Source: an uncultured Ruminococcus sp.
Lineage (GTDB): Bacteria > Bacillota > Clostridia > Oscillospirales > Acutalibacteraceae
NCBI GenBank assembly: GCA_900539465.1
Contig: UQCF01000006.1
Location: forward strand, 79,458-143,457
Length of the DNA stretch: 64,000 nucleotides
Direction: 5' to 3'
Part shown: piece by piece, positions 1 through 10,306 of the stretch
Numbering within the stretch: position 1 is the stretch's first letter
Layout of the letters: the number at the start of each line of letters is the position of its first letter
Program-made: the position numbers and the translations under genes
Notes under the pieces: model-generated
What the model saw: the letters and a program-made list of their open reading frames with translations, nothing else
Databases searched by the model: none
What the model was told of the DNA's origin: nothing

Positions 1-3000
1 GTCTTGTTGACCGCACCCGTCTGGGTGTCCGACCAGCCTTCAAACGCATAGCCGAGTCTTGTCGGTGTGCCGTCTGCGGGTATCTTGGTATCCTGGTTAT
101 AAGTAAGAGTTATAACAACCGTTGTGCCCGATGTACCGCCGTTGGGGTGAAGCTCAAGTATGAAGTTATAAGGCGTGAACTTAGCATGGATATCAATATC
201 CTCTGCCGGCATTGTAGTGGTATAAGCTGCGGTTGTTGAGAGCGTAGGAGCTGTGAAGATGTCGGCGTCGTCGCCTGCATACCAGCCTATGAACTCATAA
301 CCTGTGTTTGCCGTTGCAACATAGTAAATCGTTGCGGTGTAATATGCGTTTACGCTTGCTTTCTGGTTGCCGCTTGCGGTCGACCATGTTGAGTTGTTGT
401 TTGAAAGCTTAACTGTACCGCCGTCTGTGCCGATATAACCTGCGCCTGTTGCATAGTCAAAGCCCTGGCTGTAATATCTTGCACTGCCCTTTGCCGTATA
501 AGCTACGATTGAGAACTTAGCATAATACTTGTTGGCGTTGGCATTAGCTGTTGTGTCACCGATTGTTGCGGTGAGCGATGTGCTTGTGCCTGCCTGAGTT
601 TTGAGTGTTGCGTCTGAATACCATGCGTCAAACTTGTAGCCTGTTGCGGGAGCTGCGATGGCAAGAACGGTTGTACCGTAAGTGCCGGTTGTCTGTGCCG
701 AAGCGCCCTGTGTGCCTGTCTGACCGAATCTTACCGTACCGCCTGCCGCGTTGTTGGTGTAAGTGCCTGTTGCGGCTGCCGTATTGCTGTAAGCATATAC
801 ATTGATGTTAAACTCACTCAAACGGAAGTAAACAACGATGTTGATAGCATATGTGGGCATCTGAGTTTCGCTGTTACCCTGAGTACCCCAGTTGATGCTT
901 ATTGAGTTGCCCTGTGAGGGAACTGCGCCCTGTGAATATCTCCACTGATCAACCTTGTATCCGGTCTTGGGTGTGGTGGTCATCTTGCTTTGAAGATTAT
1001 CGTAGGCGTTTATCGAAGAGCTTGCAATCGTTGCAGTACCGCCGACGGTGCCCATAAGGTAATCGCCCTGGTGAGTAAGCTCGTCATATGCGGAGTAGAT
1101 GTTGACGTTGAATGATGTCGCCTTCCATACCGCATAAAGGGTCTTATCTGTGTTGTACCAGCTGTTGATAGTGGCTGCGGGGATTGCCGTGCCCGACTGA
1201 TACTCTGCCGCCGTCGCGGTGCTTGATGTGCTCCAGCCGAGGAACGCAAAGCCTGTTCTGGACGGGTTGGCCGAGGCGGGAATGTCAAACGGAGTGTTGT
1301 AATATGCGGTGCCGCTTGTTGTTGTGCCGGCTGTGCCGCCGTTTGCGTTAAAGTTAATCTTAAAGCTGCCGACGTTGAATTTAGCATAGCGCTCTATTCC
1401 GTCAACGCCCATTGCAGGCAATGTGATTGTTGCACTTGCCGAGATTGCAGTGCCGCTCAAATTGCTTGTTGCATACCAGCCGCCGAAAGAATAACCTGTC
1501 TTGGCTGTTGCGGTGATGCTTGCCGCCTGAGCGTAAACAACCTTTGCAGTTGCCTTTAACGTGTCGTTTCCGCTGATACCGGAAACAACGCCGCTTGAGT
1601 TAATCTTAACAGTGCCGCCTGTTGCGTTGTTTTGATATGTGCCGAGTGCCGAGCCTGTGTTGCTGTAAGCATAAACTGTAAGAGTATAGCTCTGAACAAC
1701 AAACTTAGCGTATACGCTCTCGGTAGCGTCCTGTTTGATAAATCTTCTGTAATAGTAGTCGCCGTTTAATCCGCCTGTCTCAGAAACATTATCTGTTGCC
1801 TCTGTTGTGAGAGCCGCGTCTCTGTACCAGCCGCCGAAAGTATAACCCGTTGACGGATATGCTCTTACGGTATAAACAGCGCCGTAGTAGAACTCTTTTG
1901 ATGCGCTTGTGGTTGTTTCTGTGCCGTCTGTGTTTACGTTACCGCCGACGCCGAGGGTGTATTTGCTCTGGTCTGCGCCGCTGTTGCCGTAAGCATAAAT
2001 ATTGACCTTAGATGATTTAACAGAGAATTTTGCATAGTAAGTTACATCGCCCGTTATTGCAGGTGAGTAAGTGACGCCTGTTGCAACAGGTGTACCGCTT
2101 ACATTGCTCGATGTGTACCATCCGCCAAAGGTGTAGCCCGTTTTAGCAGAAGCGGTGAGCGATGCTTTTTGGTTGTAATAAACCTTGCCTGCACCGGAGA
2201 CCGTACCGCCGACGCCCTCTGTGTATGAGTTGAGTGCCGCCGCGCTGTTGCCGTAAGCCTTTACAGAAACGGTGTACTGTTTGATAGAGAACTTGGCAAT
2301 AAGCGTAAGGTTTGCCGTGATTGTGGGCGTGTAGGGGTTAGCGGTTGATTTTGCGCTTGTTGCCGTGAGGCTCTCGAACCAGCCGATGAACTGATAGCCC
2401 GTATTGGCAGAAGCCGAAAGAGACGCCTGTGTTCCGTAGTATTTGGAGCCTCCGCCGGAAACCGTACCGCCTGTTGTGCCGGTTGTGTAGGTACCGGTTG
2501 CCGCCGCCGTGTTGTATGCGGCAGAGACTGTTACGGTGTAGCTGTTTATTTCAAATCTTGCGTAGTAGGTGAGTCCGCCTGTGCCCATTGTCTCGGTTGT
2601 TGCCGGGTTGCTTGTTGAATAGATAGAAGAACCGTTTGCGGATGTGGGAACAGTGGTCTGCCAGCCCTTGAAAGTGTAGCCTGTTGCGGCTGTTGCAGTA
2701 ATCTGTGCGGTTGAGCCGAAGTTTATGTTTGCGGTCTCGGTTGCACCTGCTGCGCCGGAGCCTATCTTAACTGTACCGCCTGTTACGTTGTTGGCAAATG
2801 TGCCGGGAGCCGCCGCCGTGTTGCTGTAAGCTTTAACGGTGAGGGTATACTGGTTAACCTGCCAGTTTGCTTTGATGGTTGCCGTAGAGTTGGTAACCTT
2901 AAACGATGAGTTGGCTGTTGTTACGGGTGAGCCGTTTGTAAGAGTACCGTTGCCGGCAGTCTTAGTCCAACCCGTGAAGGTATAACCTGTTCTTGTGGGT

Positions 3001-6000
3001 GCAGTTATAGTTGCGGTGGTGTTATATGCCATCTGGAACGTCTTTGAGGCTGTGAATGAGCCTGAGGACGTGAGCGTTCCCGATGCTGCGCCGTTTGCAG
3101 CGTTGTAATACTGCATATTAGATACCGTACCGCCGTTCGGATCAACGGTGATACCGTAGTTGTTGACGGACCACTGTGCGGTGATTGTATCGTTGCCTGC
3201 GCCGAATGTATATACCTTGTTGCTGATTGAGCCTGTTGCAGTGCCGCCGCCTGTTTTGGCTATTGTCCAGTTCTTGAAGGTGTAGCCTGTTCTTGTCGGG
3301 TCTGCAACAGAGTATGTTGTGCCGTAGTACTGTGTTACGGTGGAGTTGTTTGTTGTGCCGCCGTAAGAGCCGCCGTTCGGGTTAATTGTTAATGTATACT
3401 GATTTATTGTGAACTTAGCCGAGTAGCTTCTCTGATCGGTTGTTGTCCAGCTGTATGAGTATACGCCGCCCGAAAGTGTGCATGAGCCGACTGCTATTGA
3501 AGCCGCACTGCTCATAGAAGAGGTGTTGCCGTAATACCAGCCTGCGAAGGTATAACCTGTATTTGGCTTTGCGTAGATTGTTACGCTCTGACCGTGAACG
3601 TTGGTTCTTGTTGTGCCCTTTGAGCCTGCACTTGATGTGAAGCCTACCGTGCCGCCGGTTGTGCCGTTTGTGAATGTGCCGGGTGCTGCTGCGGAGTTGT
3701 TATAAGCATAAACGCCGATTGTGTAGGTGTTTATCTCAAACTTCGCATAGTAGTTGAGGCCGCCCGTGCCCATTGCCTCGGTTGTTGCGGTTGCGGTCGA
3801 GGCAAACTGAGTGCCCCATGCCGTAACTGTCGTTCCGCTGAGTGTGGGCGAAGTATACCAGCCGCCGAATGTATAACCTGTTGCAGGTGTTGCAATCATG
3901 GTTGTGGTGGACTGATAATTTATCTTTGTTGTTGCCGAAGCGCCTGCCGTGCCGCTTGACGTAATCTTAACGGTACCGCCGGTGGTGCCTCTCTCATAAG
4001 TAGAGGTCTTAGCCGTTGCGCTCGAAGCCTTGTTGAACTGGGCATAAACATTGAGCGTGTACTGGTTGATGTTCCACTGCGCGGTGAGAGTAACAGCCTT
4101 TGTGACAGAAGATGTGTTGCCTGTTATTCTTGAGGAGTTATCCGCCGCAGGAACAGAGCCTGTGTAAGACTTGTTGTTGTCGCTCGCTTTCCAGCCTGCA
4201 AATGTCCAGCCCGTTCTTGAGGGAGTGGGCAGAGAAGTTACGGTGTTGTAATAGCCTTTTGCGCTTGTGGGGCTTACCGAGCCGCCGTTAGCATTAAGCG
4301 TATAGGCAACCGTGTGCTCAACAAGCTTAAAGCCGATTGTTTTTGTGCTGCCTGCATTAAGAGCAGCCTGTGTAATACCGTAATAGTATGTGCCGGCTGT
4401 CTGATCCTTGGTTATAGCTGCGTTGTTTACGTTTGCAGTCATATCCGAAAGACCGTATGCAGTGCTGTATTTATCATTGCTTGCAGTCCAATTGTCGCCA
4501 ACCCAATAATGAAGGAACGGGTCAACGCCTGCACTTGCACCGACATTTGTATAGCCTGTTACATACATATTTCTGTTCGGTGTAAACTTATAGAAATAAA
4601 TCTGACCGGGGTAGAAGGTGTAGCCGCCCTGTGTTGTGCCTACATTATACTGAGTGCCCAACGAAGCCGTGCCGCAAGCCTCCCACTGAGCGACGAACTC
4701 AATGTTAGCCTTAACGCTTACCGTCTGACCGGGGAAGTAAATCTTGCCGTTTACCGCCGGGTCTGCCGATACAGCTTTCCAGCCCTTGAAGTTATAGCCG
4801 ACCTTGTAGGGAACAATAGAGTTTGCAATATCTGCACTGTTCCAGTTTGTGCCGCCTTGATCAATTCGGTTAGATACCGCTACCGATGTTGCAACACTGA
4901 GGTTTGTTCTGTTTTTGGCAGTGTGTATTGTGCCGCTCTTATTTTCATATGAGCCGCCGTTTGTGTTGTAGGTTACGCCAACGAGCCATCTTGCATAAAG
5001 CTTAACATTAGACGTACCCATAACATTGCTTGCGGTGTATTTTGTGCCCGTACCGTTGCCGTAGCTATCCTGTGAAGTGTACCAACCCTCAAAGGTGTAA
5101 CCCGTTCTGCTGATGGTGGGCAAGCTGCCGCCGAGTGTGTCTGCCGAACCGATTGTGTAACCGTATTTAACCGATGCACTGCGAACGGCAGTGCCGCCGG
5201 CAGTGGGAAGGCTTACGTCATCCTGTGCGCCTGCGGGGTTAGAAATGTCGCGGATATAAATATCCGAGAACTTAGTCACCATGCCGACTGTGGTCATACC
5301 GAGTCTCATGGTTACATACGGTCTGCCTGCGGGTATAGTCCATGTTACGGTATGTCTGCCGGTTGCGTTTGCGGCAACGCCAAGGTTCCATGATGTTATA
5401 CCGCCGTCATAGCTGCTCATTGAAGTGTTCTCATAAGCGAACATAAACGGGTGCAAATTACCTGCAACCGAGCCGTTCTCATAATAGTAAGAGAACTCAT
5501 AGGTATGACCGGGGATAAGGGTCATATAATGTTGGCTCGGGCTTGTGTTCATATACGGTTCTGTATATGTGTCTGTACTGTTTGAGGTAATGGTTATAGC
5601 ATTGTTTTCATAGTCAAGAACCTGTGAGCCGCCGGCAACATGGTTCCAAACCCACTTATCAAATTCAAATTCGTTTTCAAACAGAACGTCATATTCGTTG
5701 GTTTTCCAAATTGCTCTGACAACGTCGTCGCCGCGGCCGAATGTGAAGTTTCTGTTCTGTGAGCCTGAGAGTGTGCCGTCAAACGGAGAGGTCTCTGCTT
5801 CCCAATTCTGGAAAGTGTGACCTACCCATGTGGGTGCGTCGAGGGTAACGCTGTCGCCGTCAAGTCCCTCATAAACATATTGACCCTCTGCAATTTTAAT
5901 ATCGCTGATTTCACCGGTGTATCTTGTGCCGTTGGCGTCTGATATAAGTCTGAAAAGGAACGAAATATCGCTTGCGCCGTCGGGGAGAGTGAACGAGCCG

Positions 6001-9000
6001 ATAGTGCCGCCGTCTGAGAAGCTGGTCTCTACCTTTGCAAAGGCTTTTGTGCCGGCAATGCCGCTGCCGTTTGTGTAGCCGACCCAAAGCTGTATTTTGC
6101 CGGATTCATATGCGTAATCTTCCCAAGCGTTCCAGCTGCCGGATGAGTTGAAATTCAAGCCGAACCAATGCTTTTCATCATAGGCGAGGTTCGATTTGAA
6201 CGAAACGGTGTAGGTCTTGCCTGCGGTGAGGTTCTTTGCAACACCGTTAAAAAGCATATCGTTGAGCCTCAGATTTGAGTTTGAGGAATAAACACCTGCA
6301 TTGGTAACGCTGAATTTAAAGCCCGTTGCAGTTTTATCAGAAACATTCGCAGTGCCGCCGGAGACGCCCCAGCCTGTATATGACACATTTGCATTTGCGC
6401 CTGCAAGGTTTGCAAGGTTTGTTACCAAGCCGAAATCTTGCGGTGAGCCGTTATAGTCTTTGCAAAGGCTTACCGTCTTTTTGTGATATACATAGGTATA
6501 GGTAAGGTTGGGCACCGCCACAAGCTCATCTGTGTTGTGACCGGAGGTTCCGTACATATCGGGTCCGCTGTCGTTGCCGACAAGGCTGCCGTTATTGGGC
6601 GAAGTCCACTGGGTTGTGCCCTCGTTGCGGAAGTATCCGAAATAATCGTAATCGCTTGTTTCGTTATAGCCTGTTTTAACGGTTTCGCCGTAGTAGTATG
6701 TCTTTGTTTCTACGTTTGTGCCGTTATCGCCGATGTTGAGTGCGGTTGAGGTTGCGGATGAACCCGAACCGTTGAGGTATCTGTGATAAACTCTTGCAGT
6801 ACCTGTTTTAAGAACATCAGACCTTGTAACGGTTGCTGACGCACCGTCATAAGTTTTGTATGTTGCGGTTGTGCTGCCGGGTGTTGCTGTTATGCAGGCA
6901 ACCATTTTTGCTATCTGATTATAAAGGTTTTTACCGTAAGTGTTTAAATCAGCCTGTGATGCAGTGCTCTTCGGGTTGCAGAGATAGTTAAGAATATATC
7001 CTCTATAGGTTATGAAATTGTTCCACGCGGTTGCGGTGAAATAATCCTGCTGAAGATAGTTCGCGTTACTCTCCATAAGTTCATAAGCCTTACGAAGAAT
7101 AGACTTATCTCTGAAGTTAACAACAAGGTAGCAGGTAGCCTGTGCTATTCTTCTGCTATTTGCGCTGTTATCTGCCCACGCATGAAGAACAAGAGTGTTT
7201 GTGTTTGTTGCCTTAGACGAGAATGATGCGCTTGTGAGCTTTTTGCCGCGCTGTGTGCTTCCCGTTCCAACATTATCCTGACTTGCGGCAGTGTAGGTTG
7301 TGGGGTTTTTGTTTGAGCCGTTTGAGTACCAGTCGTAGTAAAGCCTCATGTTAGATGTTTTACTGTCTTTCTGGTTACAGTCGATACCTACATAAAGGTC
7401 GGGTATCTGACCGAGGTTTGTATATCGGCTGGAGTCAACGTAAAGGGTACCTTTACCGCCGGTCTGATAGTTGACGTTATCATTTTTTTTGTAAAATCCG
7501 GAACCGCCGCCGTAAGAGGCGTTGTAAAGATCCTGGATATTATCCCTGCCGTTTGTGGGGACTGTTGAAGGTGCTTCGAGGTAGTTGTTCTTATAACCTC
7601 CGCGGCCGTCACCGGGTGAGCCGTTATCGACAGTACCTGACGATACACTTGAAATGGTATATGCTTTTGCGTCAACAGTATGTGCGCCGACAATCCAGCC
7701 CGTAATACCGATATTGGTGTCGGTATGGGTACTGGAGTTATAACCTGCCTGTGCGGAGGCAGAAATAACCGTTGTGCCGCTCGTTGCCTTAAGCGGAGCA
7801 TAACAATAGGTATATGCCTTTGTCGTCATCTGCCTGCCGGTTGCGGTGTTTGTGTAGGTTGCTGTCCACTCAATCGTCTTATCCGAATAAGTGTTTGCAT
7901 AGCCCGTCATTGTTGTCTTGATAAGGCCGTTGGTCGCACTGCTCTGACCGAGCGTAACCGAGCCGCCGCTGATGCTTGCGGTTATGCTGACATTGCTCGC
8001 CTTTGCACACGAGAAGAAGACGTTACCTGTTGTTTTATTATAAGATGTGTCAAGAACACTGTCTGCGGTGGCAGCTCTGTCAACATAATACTGGAAGTTG
8101 TACTTTGAGCTTGATGCAATCGGATTGATATAAATAGTCTCCGGTACATAGAAATACATACTGCTGTCAAAAGCAGAGTCTATCGCCTTGCCCCATGCGG
8201 TTACATATCCCTCAAGCGTTGAGTTTGCGTTCATAGAATACGCAGTCGGGTCGCAAAGAGCTTCGCCCGTTGTTTTGAGCTGATTATAATAATCGGTATA
8301 ATTCATGGTGGACAACGCAGTTTTGCTGTTGTCTACATACCATTTATCAATATGCGATATAAGCGCATTGTTGTATGTTTCACGAAGAGAAGTCTTGTTA
8401 ACCGTTGTGGTGTGAAGACCGACGTATGTATCAACGTAAAGACTCTCTGTACCGCTGAGAGCGCCTTTGTAACCTGTTCTTGAGTTAAATTTTATGTTGA
8501 TAAATCCGCCGTTGATTTTGCCGTTGAAGGGATAAAGACCTCTTGCAACGGAGTAATCGTCATGATCTTCATAAGAGCTTGTGTCAACAGAACACGTTAC
8601 CTCGTCGGTAAGTGCACCGTAGGTCTGAGTTTGACCCACAATAAAACGCAGATAGTTACCTGCACCCGATCTGTGGTGATAGAACTGAAGCCAGCCGGCA
8701 GAGAGGTTGGGAATCTGGTTATAGTCGGAATAACGCGAGGTATCTACAACTATGTATGCAACACCCGATGTTTGGCTGACGTTGTAAGAAGTATCGCCGT
8801 TGCCCTCGGTTGTACCTGTCGGCGTCGGGTTTGCAAAAGAACCTACGCTGGTCCATGTTGTTCTGTGGTAGCGGTCACTGCCACCGACTTGATGTGACGG
8901 CGCAACAAACACACCGCCGTTTGTCTGCGCGGCGAAGTTTGATGTATCATTCCACTTGCTGCCGCCGCCTTGGAAAGTATAAGCTGTAGTGCTTGCATTC

Positions 9001-9800
9001 TGACCTACAAAAGAAACCAAGGGAGCGGTCTTTGCCGTTGTGGAAACGGTTGTGTTTGTGTAGTTTGACACACGGTTACCGCCGCCGTATTTCTGTGCAC
9101 CGGTTATGAATGTATAAGCGTGGCTCTCGGGGTTTGAGAACTTGCCCGAATACGTTGATGCATATGAAAGACCCGCCTGACCGAGAGAGGGGGCATATAT
9201 ACCCGTATACATAAACATAAAGTGATATGTGCCGTCTATTTTATAGCGCACTACCCACTGAATGAAATATGTTCTGCCTGCAACATAGTTTGAAAGAGAG
9301 CCCGAAGTAAGCGTGTAGCTTATGCCCGTTGTGCCGCTTGCAATAACGGTGGGCGTAGCACCGTAAGCCGTACTTGTCGCCGTGCAGTTTGCAACAGCCG
9401 AAACGGTTGTATTGTTAAGTTTAAGGTTAGACGGTGTTACCGCAACGTCTGCCGTGCCGTTTTTATAATAAACCTTGTTAACGGCAAGCTGAACCTCGGT
9501 AGCGTCTTTATTCTCAAATTTAAGAGTTGAAGACGTGCTCTTGATTTCGGCAACACGGCCCGAACTGTAACTGTAATTTAAGAAATACCTGAACGCACTG
9601 CTGCCGGGTTTAAGATAAATTGCCTCGGGAGCATAGGCGGTTTGACCCGAAAGTGAAGATACCGCTTTGTTGCCCTCTACATTGACATAAGCGTCTGCGT
9701 CCTTAATAAGAATACTTGGATCAAAGATGAAAAAAGTTGTAGCAATAAGAACTAAGCACAAAAGTACGCTTAATGCTCTTTTGCCCATTTTTTTAGCCAT
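1..9800 (-). CDS. Giant secreted InlB/Flg_new-repeat surface protein (3' end outside window)
   Basis: One uninterrupted frame runs from ATG at 9800 to the left edge, at least 3,266 codons; I checked the frame at the start, at several interior points and at position 3. A signal peptide with a hydrophobic core (LSVLLCLVLIATTFFIF) lies at residues 8-25 and probably ends near DADA-Y. The N-terminal third has two helical FIVAR-like segments, near residues 463-523 and 900-967. Two jelly-roll, carbohydrate-binding-like regions follow, near 1130-1300 and 1370-1520. From about 1520 to the edge there are more than a dozen InlB B-repeat/Flg_new units (GYTFGGWYT, YYAKF, NPNGGS motifs). The ribosome site is AAGGAGG. 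No anchor is visible because the C terminus is missing. The role is inferred to be an extracellular adhesin or scaffold; no enzyme motif was seen. Confidence 0.85.
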   Translation of the reverse strand, partial: MAKKMGKRALSVLLCLVLIATTFFIFDPSILIKDADAYVNVEGNKAVSSLSGQTAYAPEAIYLKPGSSAFRYFLNYSYSSGRVAEIKSTSSTLKFENKDATEVQLAVNKVYYKNGTADVAVTPSNLKLNNTTVSAVANCTATSTAYGATPTVIASGTTGISYTLTSGSLSNYVAGRTYFIQWVVRYKIDGTYHFMFMYTGIYAPSLGQAGLSYASTYSGKFSNPESHAYTFITGAQKYGGGNRVSNYTNTTVSTTAKTAPLVSFVGQNASTTAYTFQGGGSKWNDTSNFAAQTNGGVFVAPSHQVGGSDRYHRTTWTSVGSFANPTPTGTTEGNGDTSYNVSQTSGVAYIVVDTSRYSDYNQIPNLSAGWLQFYHHRSGAGNYLRFIVGQTQTYGALTDEVTCSVDTSSYEDHDDYSVARGLYPFNGKINGGFINIKFNSRTGYKGALSGTESLYVDTYVGLHTTTVNKTSLRETYNNALISHIDKWYVDNSKTALSTMNYTDYYNQLKTTGEALCDPTAYSMNANSTLEGYVTAWGKAIDSAFDSSMYFYVPETIYINPIASSSKYNFQYYVDRAATADSVLDTSYNKTTGNVFFSCAKASNVSITASISGGSVTLGQSSATNGLIKTTMTGYANTYSDKTIEWTATYTNTATGRQMTTKAYTYCYAPLKATSGTTVISASAQAGYNSSTHTDTNIGITGWIVGAHTVDAKAYTISSVSSGTVDNGSPGDGRGGYKNNYLEAPSTVPTNGRDNIQDLYNASYGGGSGFYKKNDNVNYQTGGKGTLYVDSSRYTNLGQIPDLYVGIDCNQKDSKTSNMRLYYDWYSNGSNKNPTTYTAASQDNVGTGSTQRGKKLTSASFSSKATNTNTLVLHAWADNSANSRRIAQATCYLVVNFRDKSILRKAYELMESNANYLQQDYFTATAWNNFITYRGYILNYLCNPKSTASQADLNTYGKNLYNQIAKMVACITATPGSTTATYKTYDGASATVTRSDVLKTGTARVYHRYLNGSGSSATSTALNIGDNGTNVETKTYYYGETVKTGYNETSDYDYFGYFRNEGTTQWTSPNNGSLVGNDSGPDMYGTSGHNTDELVAVPNLTYTYVYHKKTVSLCKDYNGSPQDFGLVTNLANLAGANANVSYTGWGVSGGTANVSDKTATGFKFSVTNAGVYSSNSNLRLNDMLFNGVAKNLTAGKTYTVSFKSNLAYDEKHWFGLNFNSSGSWNAWEDYAYESGKIQLWVGYTNGSGIAGTKAFAKVETSFSDGGTIGSFTLPDGASDISFLFRLISDANGTRYTGEISDIKIAEGQYVYEGLDGDSVTLDAPTWVGHTFQNWEAETSPFDGTLSGSQNRNFTFGRGDDVVRAIWKTNEYDVLFENEFEFDKWVWNHVAGGSQVLDYENNAITITSNSTDTYTEPYMNTSPSQHYMTLIPGHTYEFSYYYENGSVAGNLHPFMFAYENTSMSSYDGGITSWNLGVAANATGRHTVTWTIPAGRPYVTMRLGMTTVGMVTKFSDIYIRDISNPAGAQDDVSLPTAGGTAVRSASVKYGYTIGSADTLGGSLPTISRTGYTFEGWYTSQDSYGNGTGTKYTASNVMGTSNVKLYARWLVGVTYNTNGGSYENKSGTIHTAKNRTNLSVATSVAVSNRIDQGGTNWNSADIANSIVPYKVGYNFKGWKAVSADPAVNGKIYFPGQTVSVKANIEFVAQWEACGTASLGTQYNVGTTQGGYTFYPGQIYFYKFTPNRNMYVTGYTNVGASAGVDPFLHYWVGDNWTASNDKYSTAYGLSDMTANVNNAAITKDQTAGTYYYGITQAALNAGSTKTIGFKLVEHTVAYTLNANGGSVSPTSAKGYYNTVTSLPTPSRTGWTFAGWKASDNNKSYTGSVPAADNSSRITGNTSSVTKAVTLTAQWNINQYTLNVYAQFNKASSATAKTSTYERGTTGGTVKITSSGTAGASATTKINYQSTTTMIATPATGYTFGGWYTSPTLSGTTVTAWGTQFASTATATTEAMGTGGLNYYAKFEINTYTIGVYAYNNSAAAPGTFTNGTTGGTVGFTSSAGSKGTTRTNVHGQSVTIYAKPNTGYTFAGWYYGNTSSMSSAASIAVGSCTLSGGVYSYSWTTTDQRSYSAKFTINQYTLTINPNGGSYGGTTNNSTVTQYYGTTYSVADPTRTGYTFKNWTIAKTGGGTATGSISNKVYTFGAGNDTITAQWSVNNYGITVDPNGGTVSNMQYYNAANGAASGTLTSSGSFTASKTFQMAYNTTATITAPTRTGYTFTGWTKTAGNGTLTNGSPVTTANSSFKVTNSTATIKANWQVNQYTLTVKAYSNTAAAPGTFANNVTGGTVKIGSGAAGATETANINFGSTAQITATAATGYTFKGWQTTVPTSANGSSIYSTSNPATTETMGTGGLTYYARFEINSYTVTVSAAYNTAAATGTYTTGTTGGTVSGGGSKYYGTQASLSASANTGYQFIGWFESLTATSAKSTANPYTPTITANLTLIAKFSIKQYTVSVKAYGNSAAALNSYTEGVGGTVSGAGKVYYNQKASLTASAKTGYTFGGWYTSSNVSGTPVATGVTYSPAITGDVTYYAKFSVKSSKVNIYAYGNSGADQSKYTLGVGGNVNTDGTETTTSASKEFYYGAVYTVRAYPSTGYTFGGWYRDAALTTEATDNVSETGGLNGDYYYRRFIKQDATESVYAKFVVQSYTLTVYAYSNTGSALGTYQNNATGGTVKINSSGVVSGISGNDTLKATAKVVYAQAASITATAKTGYSFGGWYATSNLSGTAISASATITLPAMGVDGIERYAKFNVGSFKINFNANGGTAGTTTSGTAYYNTPFDIPASANPSRTGFAFLGWSTSSTATAAEYQSGTAIPAATINSWYNTDKTLYAVWKATSFNVNIYSAYDELTHQGDYLMGTVGGTATIASSSINAYDNLQSKMTTTPKTGYKVDQWRYSQGAVPSQGNSISINWGTQGNSETQMPTYAINIVVYFRLSEFNINVYAYSNTAAATGTYTNNAAGGTVRFGQTGTQGASAQTTGTYGTTVLAIAAPATGYKFDAWYSDATLKTQAGTSTSLTATIGDTTANANANKYYAKFSIVAYTAKGSARYYSQGFDYATGAGYIGTDGGTVKLSNNNSTWSTASGNQKASVNAYYTATIYYVATANTGYEFIGWYAGDDADIFTAPTLSTTAAYTTTMPAEDIDIHAKFTPYNFILELHPNGGTSGTTVVITLTYNQDTKIPADGTPTRLGYAFEGWSDTQTGAVNK

Positions 9801-9930
9801 AATAAATCCTCCTTGTTTGCCGCCGTAATAGCCTATGCAGGGTTTCGGCCTGACCTGCCGTTTGCCTGACCGCCTTTTTTAGCGACTGATTTTATTTTTG
9901 GGCATAGATATACTATCCCACCTATAGTTG
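9801..9930 (-). promoter_or_regulatory. Structured 5' leader of the giant surface-protein gene
   Basis: About 130 nt separate the predicted transcription start from the ATG. On the minus strand GCAGG and CCTGC can form a stem around 9833-9857. The octamer GGTCAGGC occurs twice in the leader. CTATGC near the 5' end can pair with GCATAG further down. This suggests a folded regulatory leader. I could not match it to a riboswitch class. Confidence 0.35.
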
Positions 9931-9936
9931 TAAATT

Positions 9937-9965
9937 ATGATAACAGATTTTTTTTGTTTCGTCAA
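9937..9965 (-). promoter_or_regulatory. Sigma-A-type promoter of the giant surface-protein gene
   Basis: On the minus strand the -35 box TTGACG (9960-9965) and the -10 box TATCAT (9937-9942) are separated by exactly 17 bp. The flanking sequence is A/T-rich. Between here and the parB terminator (9966-10120) I see no gene, only an AT-rich stretch and one isolated DnaA-box-like TTTTGCACA at 10092-10100. Confidence 0.65.
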
Positions 9966-10122
9966 TGATTTTTTAATATTGTTGTGAAAAATTTTTAACA
10001 TTTTTCTTTATAGGCAAAAATGGCTCTATATATAGTGTTTCGGCACTTGACGCATCACTTTTTGCTAAAGCTTTGACAGCGCTTTGACACCTTTTGCACA
10101 GGTTTTTGACAGGGGAGCGTGC

Positions 10123-10157
10123 AAAAAGAAAAAGCCCTCCCGAAAAGGAGGGTTTTT
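10123..10157 (-). terminator. Terminator of the mre-parAB cluster (probably bidirectional)
   Basis: The arms CCCTCC (10135-10140) and GGAGGG (10147-10152) enclose a short loop. They are flanked by an A-rich run on the left, giving U's on the minus transcript, and by TTTTT on the right. The site lies 150 bp downstream of the parB stop. Confidence 0.7.
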
Positions 10158-10167
10158 GGATATGTAA

Positions 10168-10210
10168 GGCTTTGCGAAGCCGTGACGGAGGGGTTAAACC
10201 GGCGGCAAAA
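10168..10210. repeat. Dispersed REP-like repeat, copy 1
   Basis: The hairpin GGCTT-TGCG-AAGCC is followed by GTGACGGAGGGGTT. A 21-nt core (10175-10195) recurs at 45100-45120 with one difference. It is non-coding and lies downstream of the parB terminator. It resembles the short palindromic intergenic repeats common in Clostridia. Confidence 0.5.
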
Positions 10211-10306
10211 ACGTGTTCAAAAAATCATATCACAAATGCCGCTCCTCTTTTGTCATACTGCGGCGTAATTGTTGTGATTTCTCTGTTAAATACGATTTGC
10301 TTTTCA

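Noticed and set aside
605..8897. Many open frames on both strands within 1-9,800
   Set aside because: They are shadows of the continuous giant frame on the minus strand; they lack ribosome sites and have biased low-complexity composition.
9801..9930. c-di-GMP-I riboswitch in the giant gene leader
   Set aside because: GGCAAAC is present but the required CGCAAAGC core and matching receptor stem are absent.
10092..10100. Single DnaA-box-like TTTTGCACA downstream of parB as part of an origin
   Set aside because: It is isolated, with no trio, AT-rich element or further boxes nearby.
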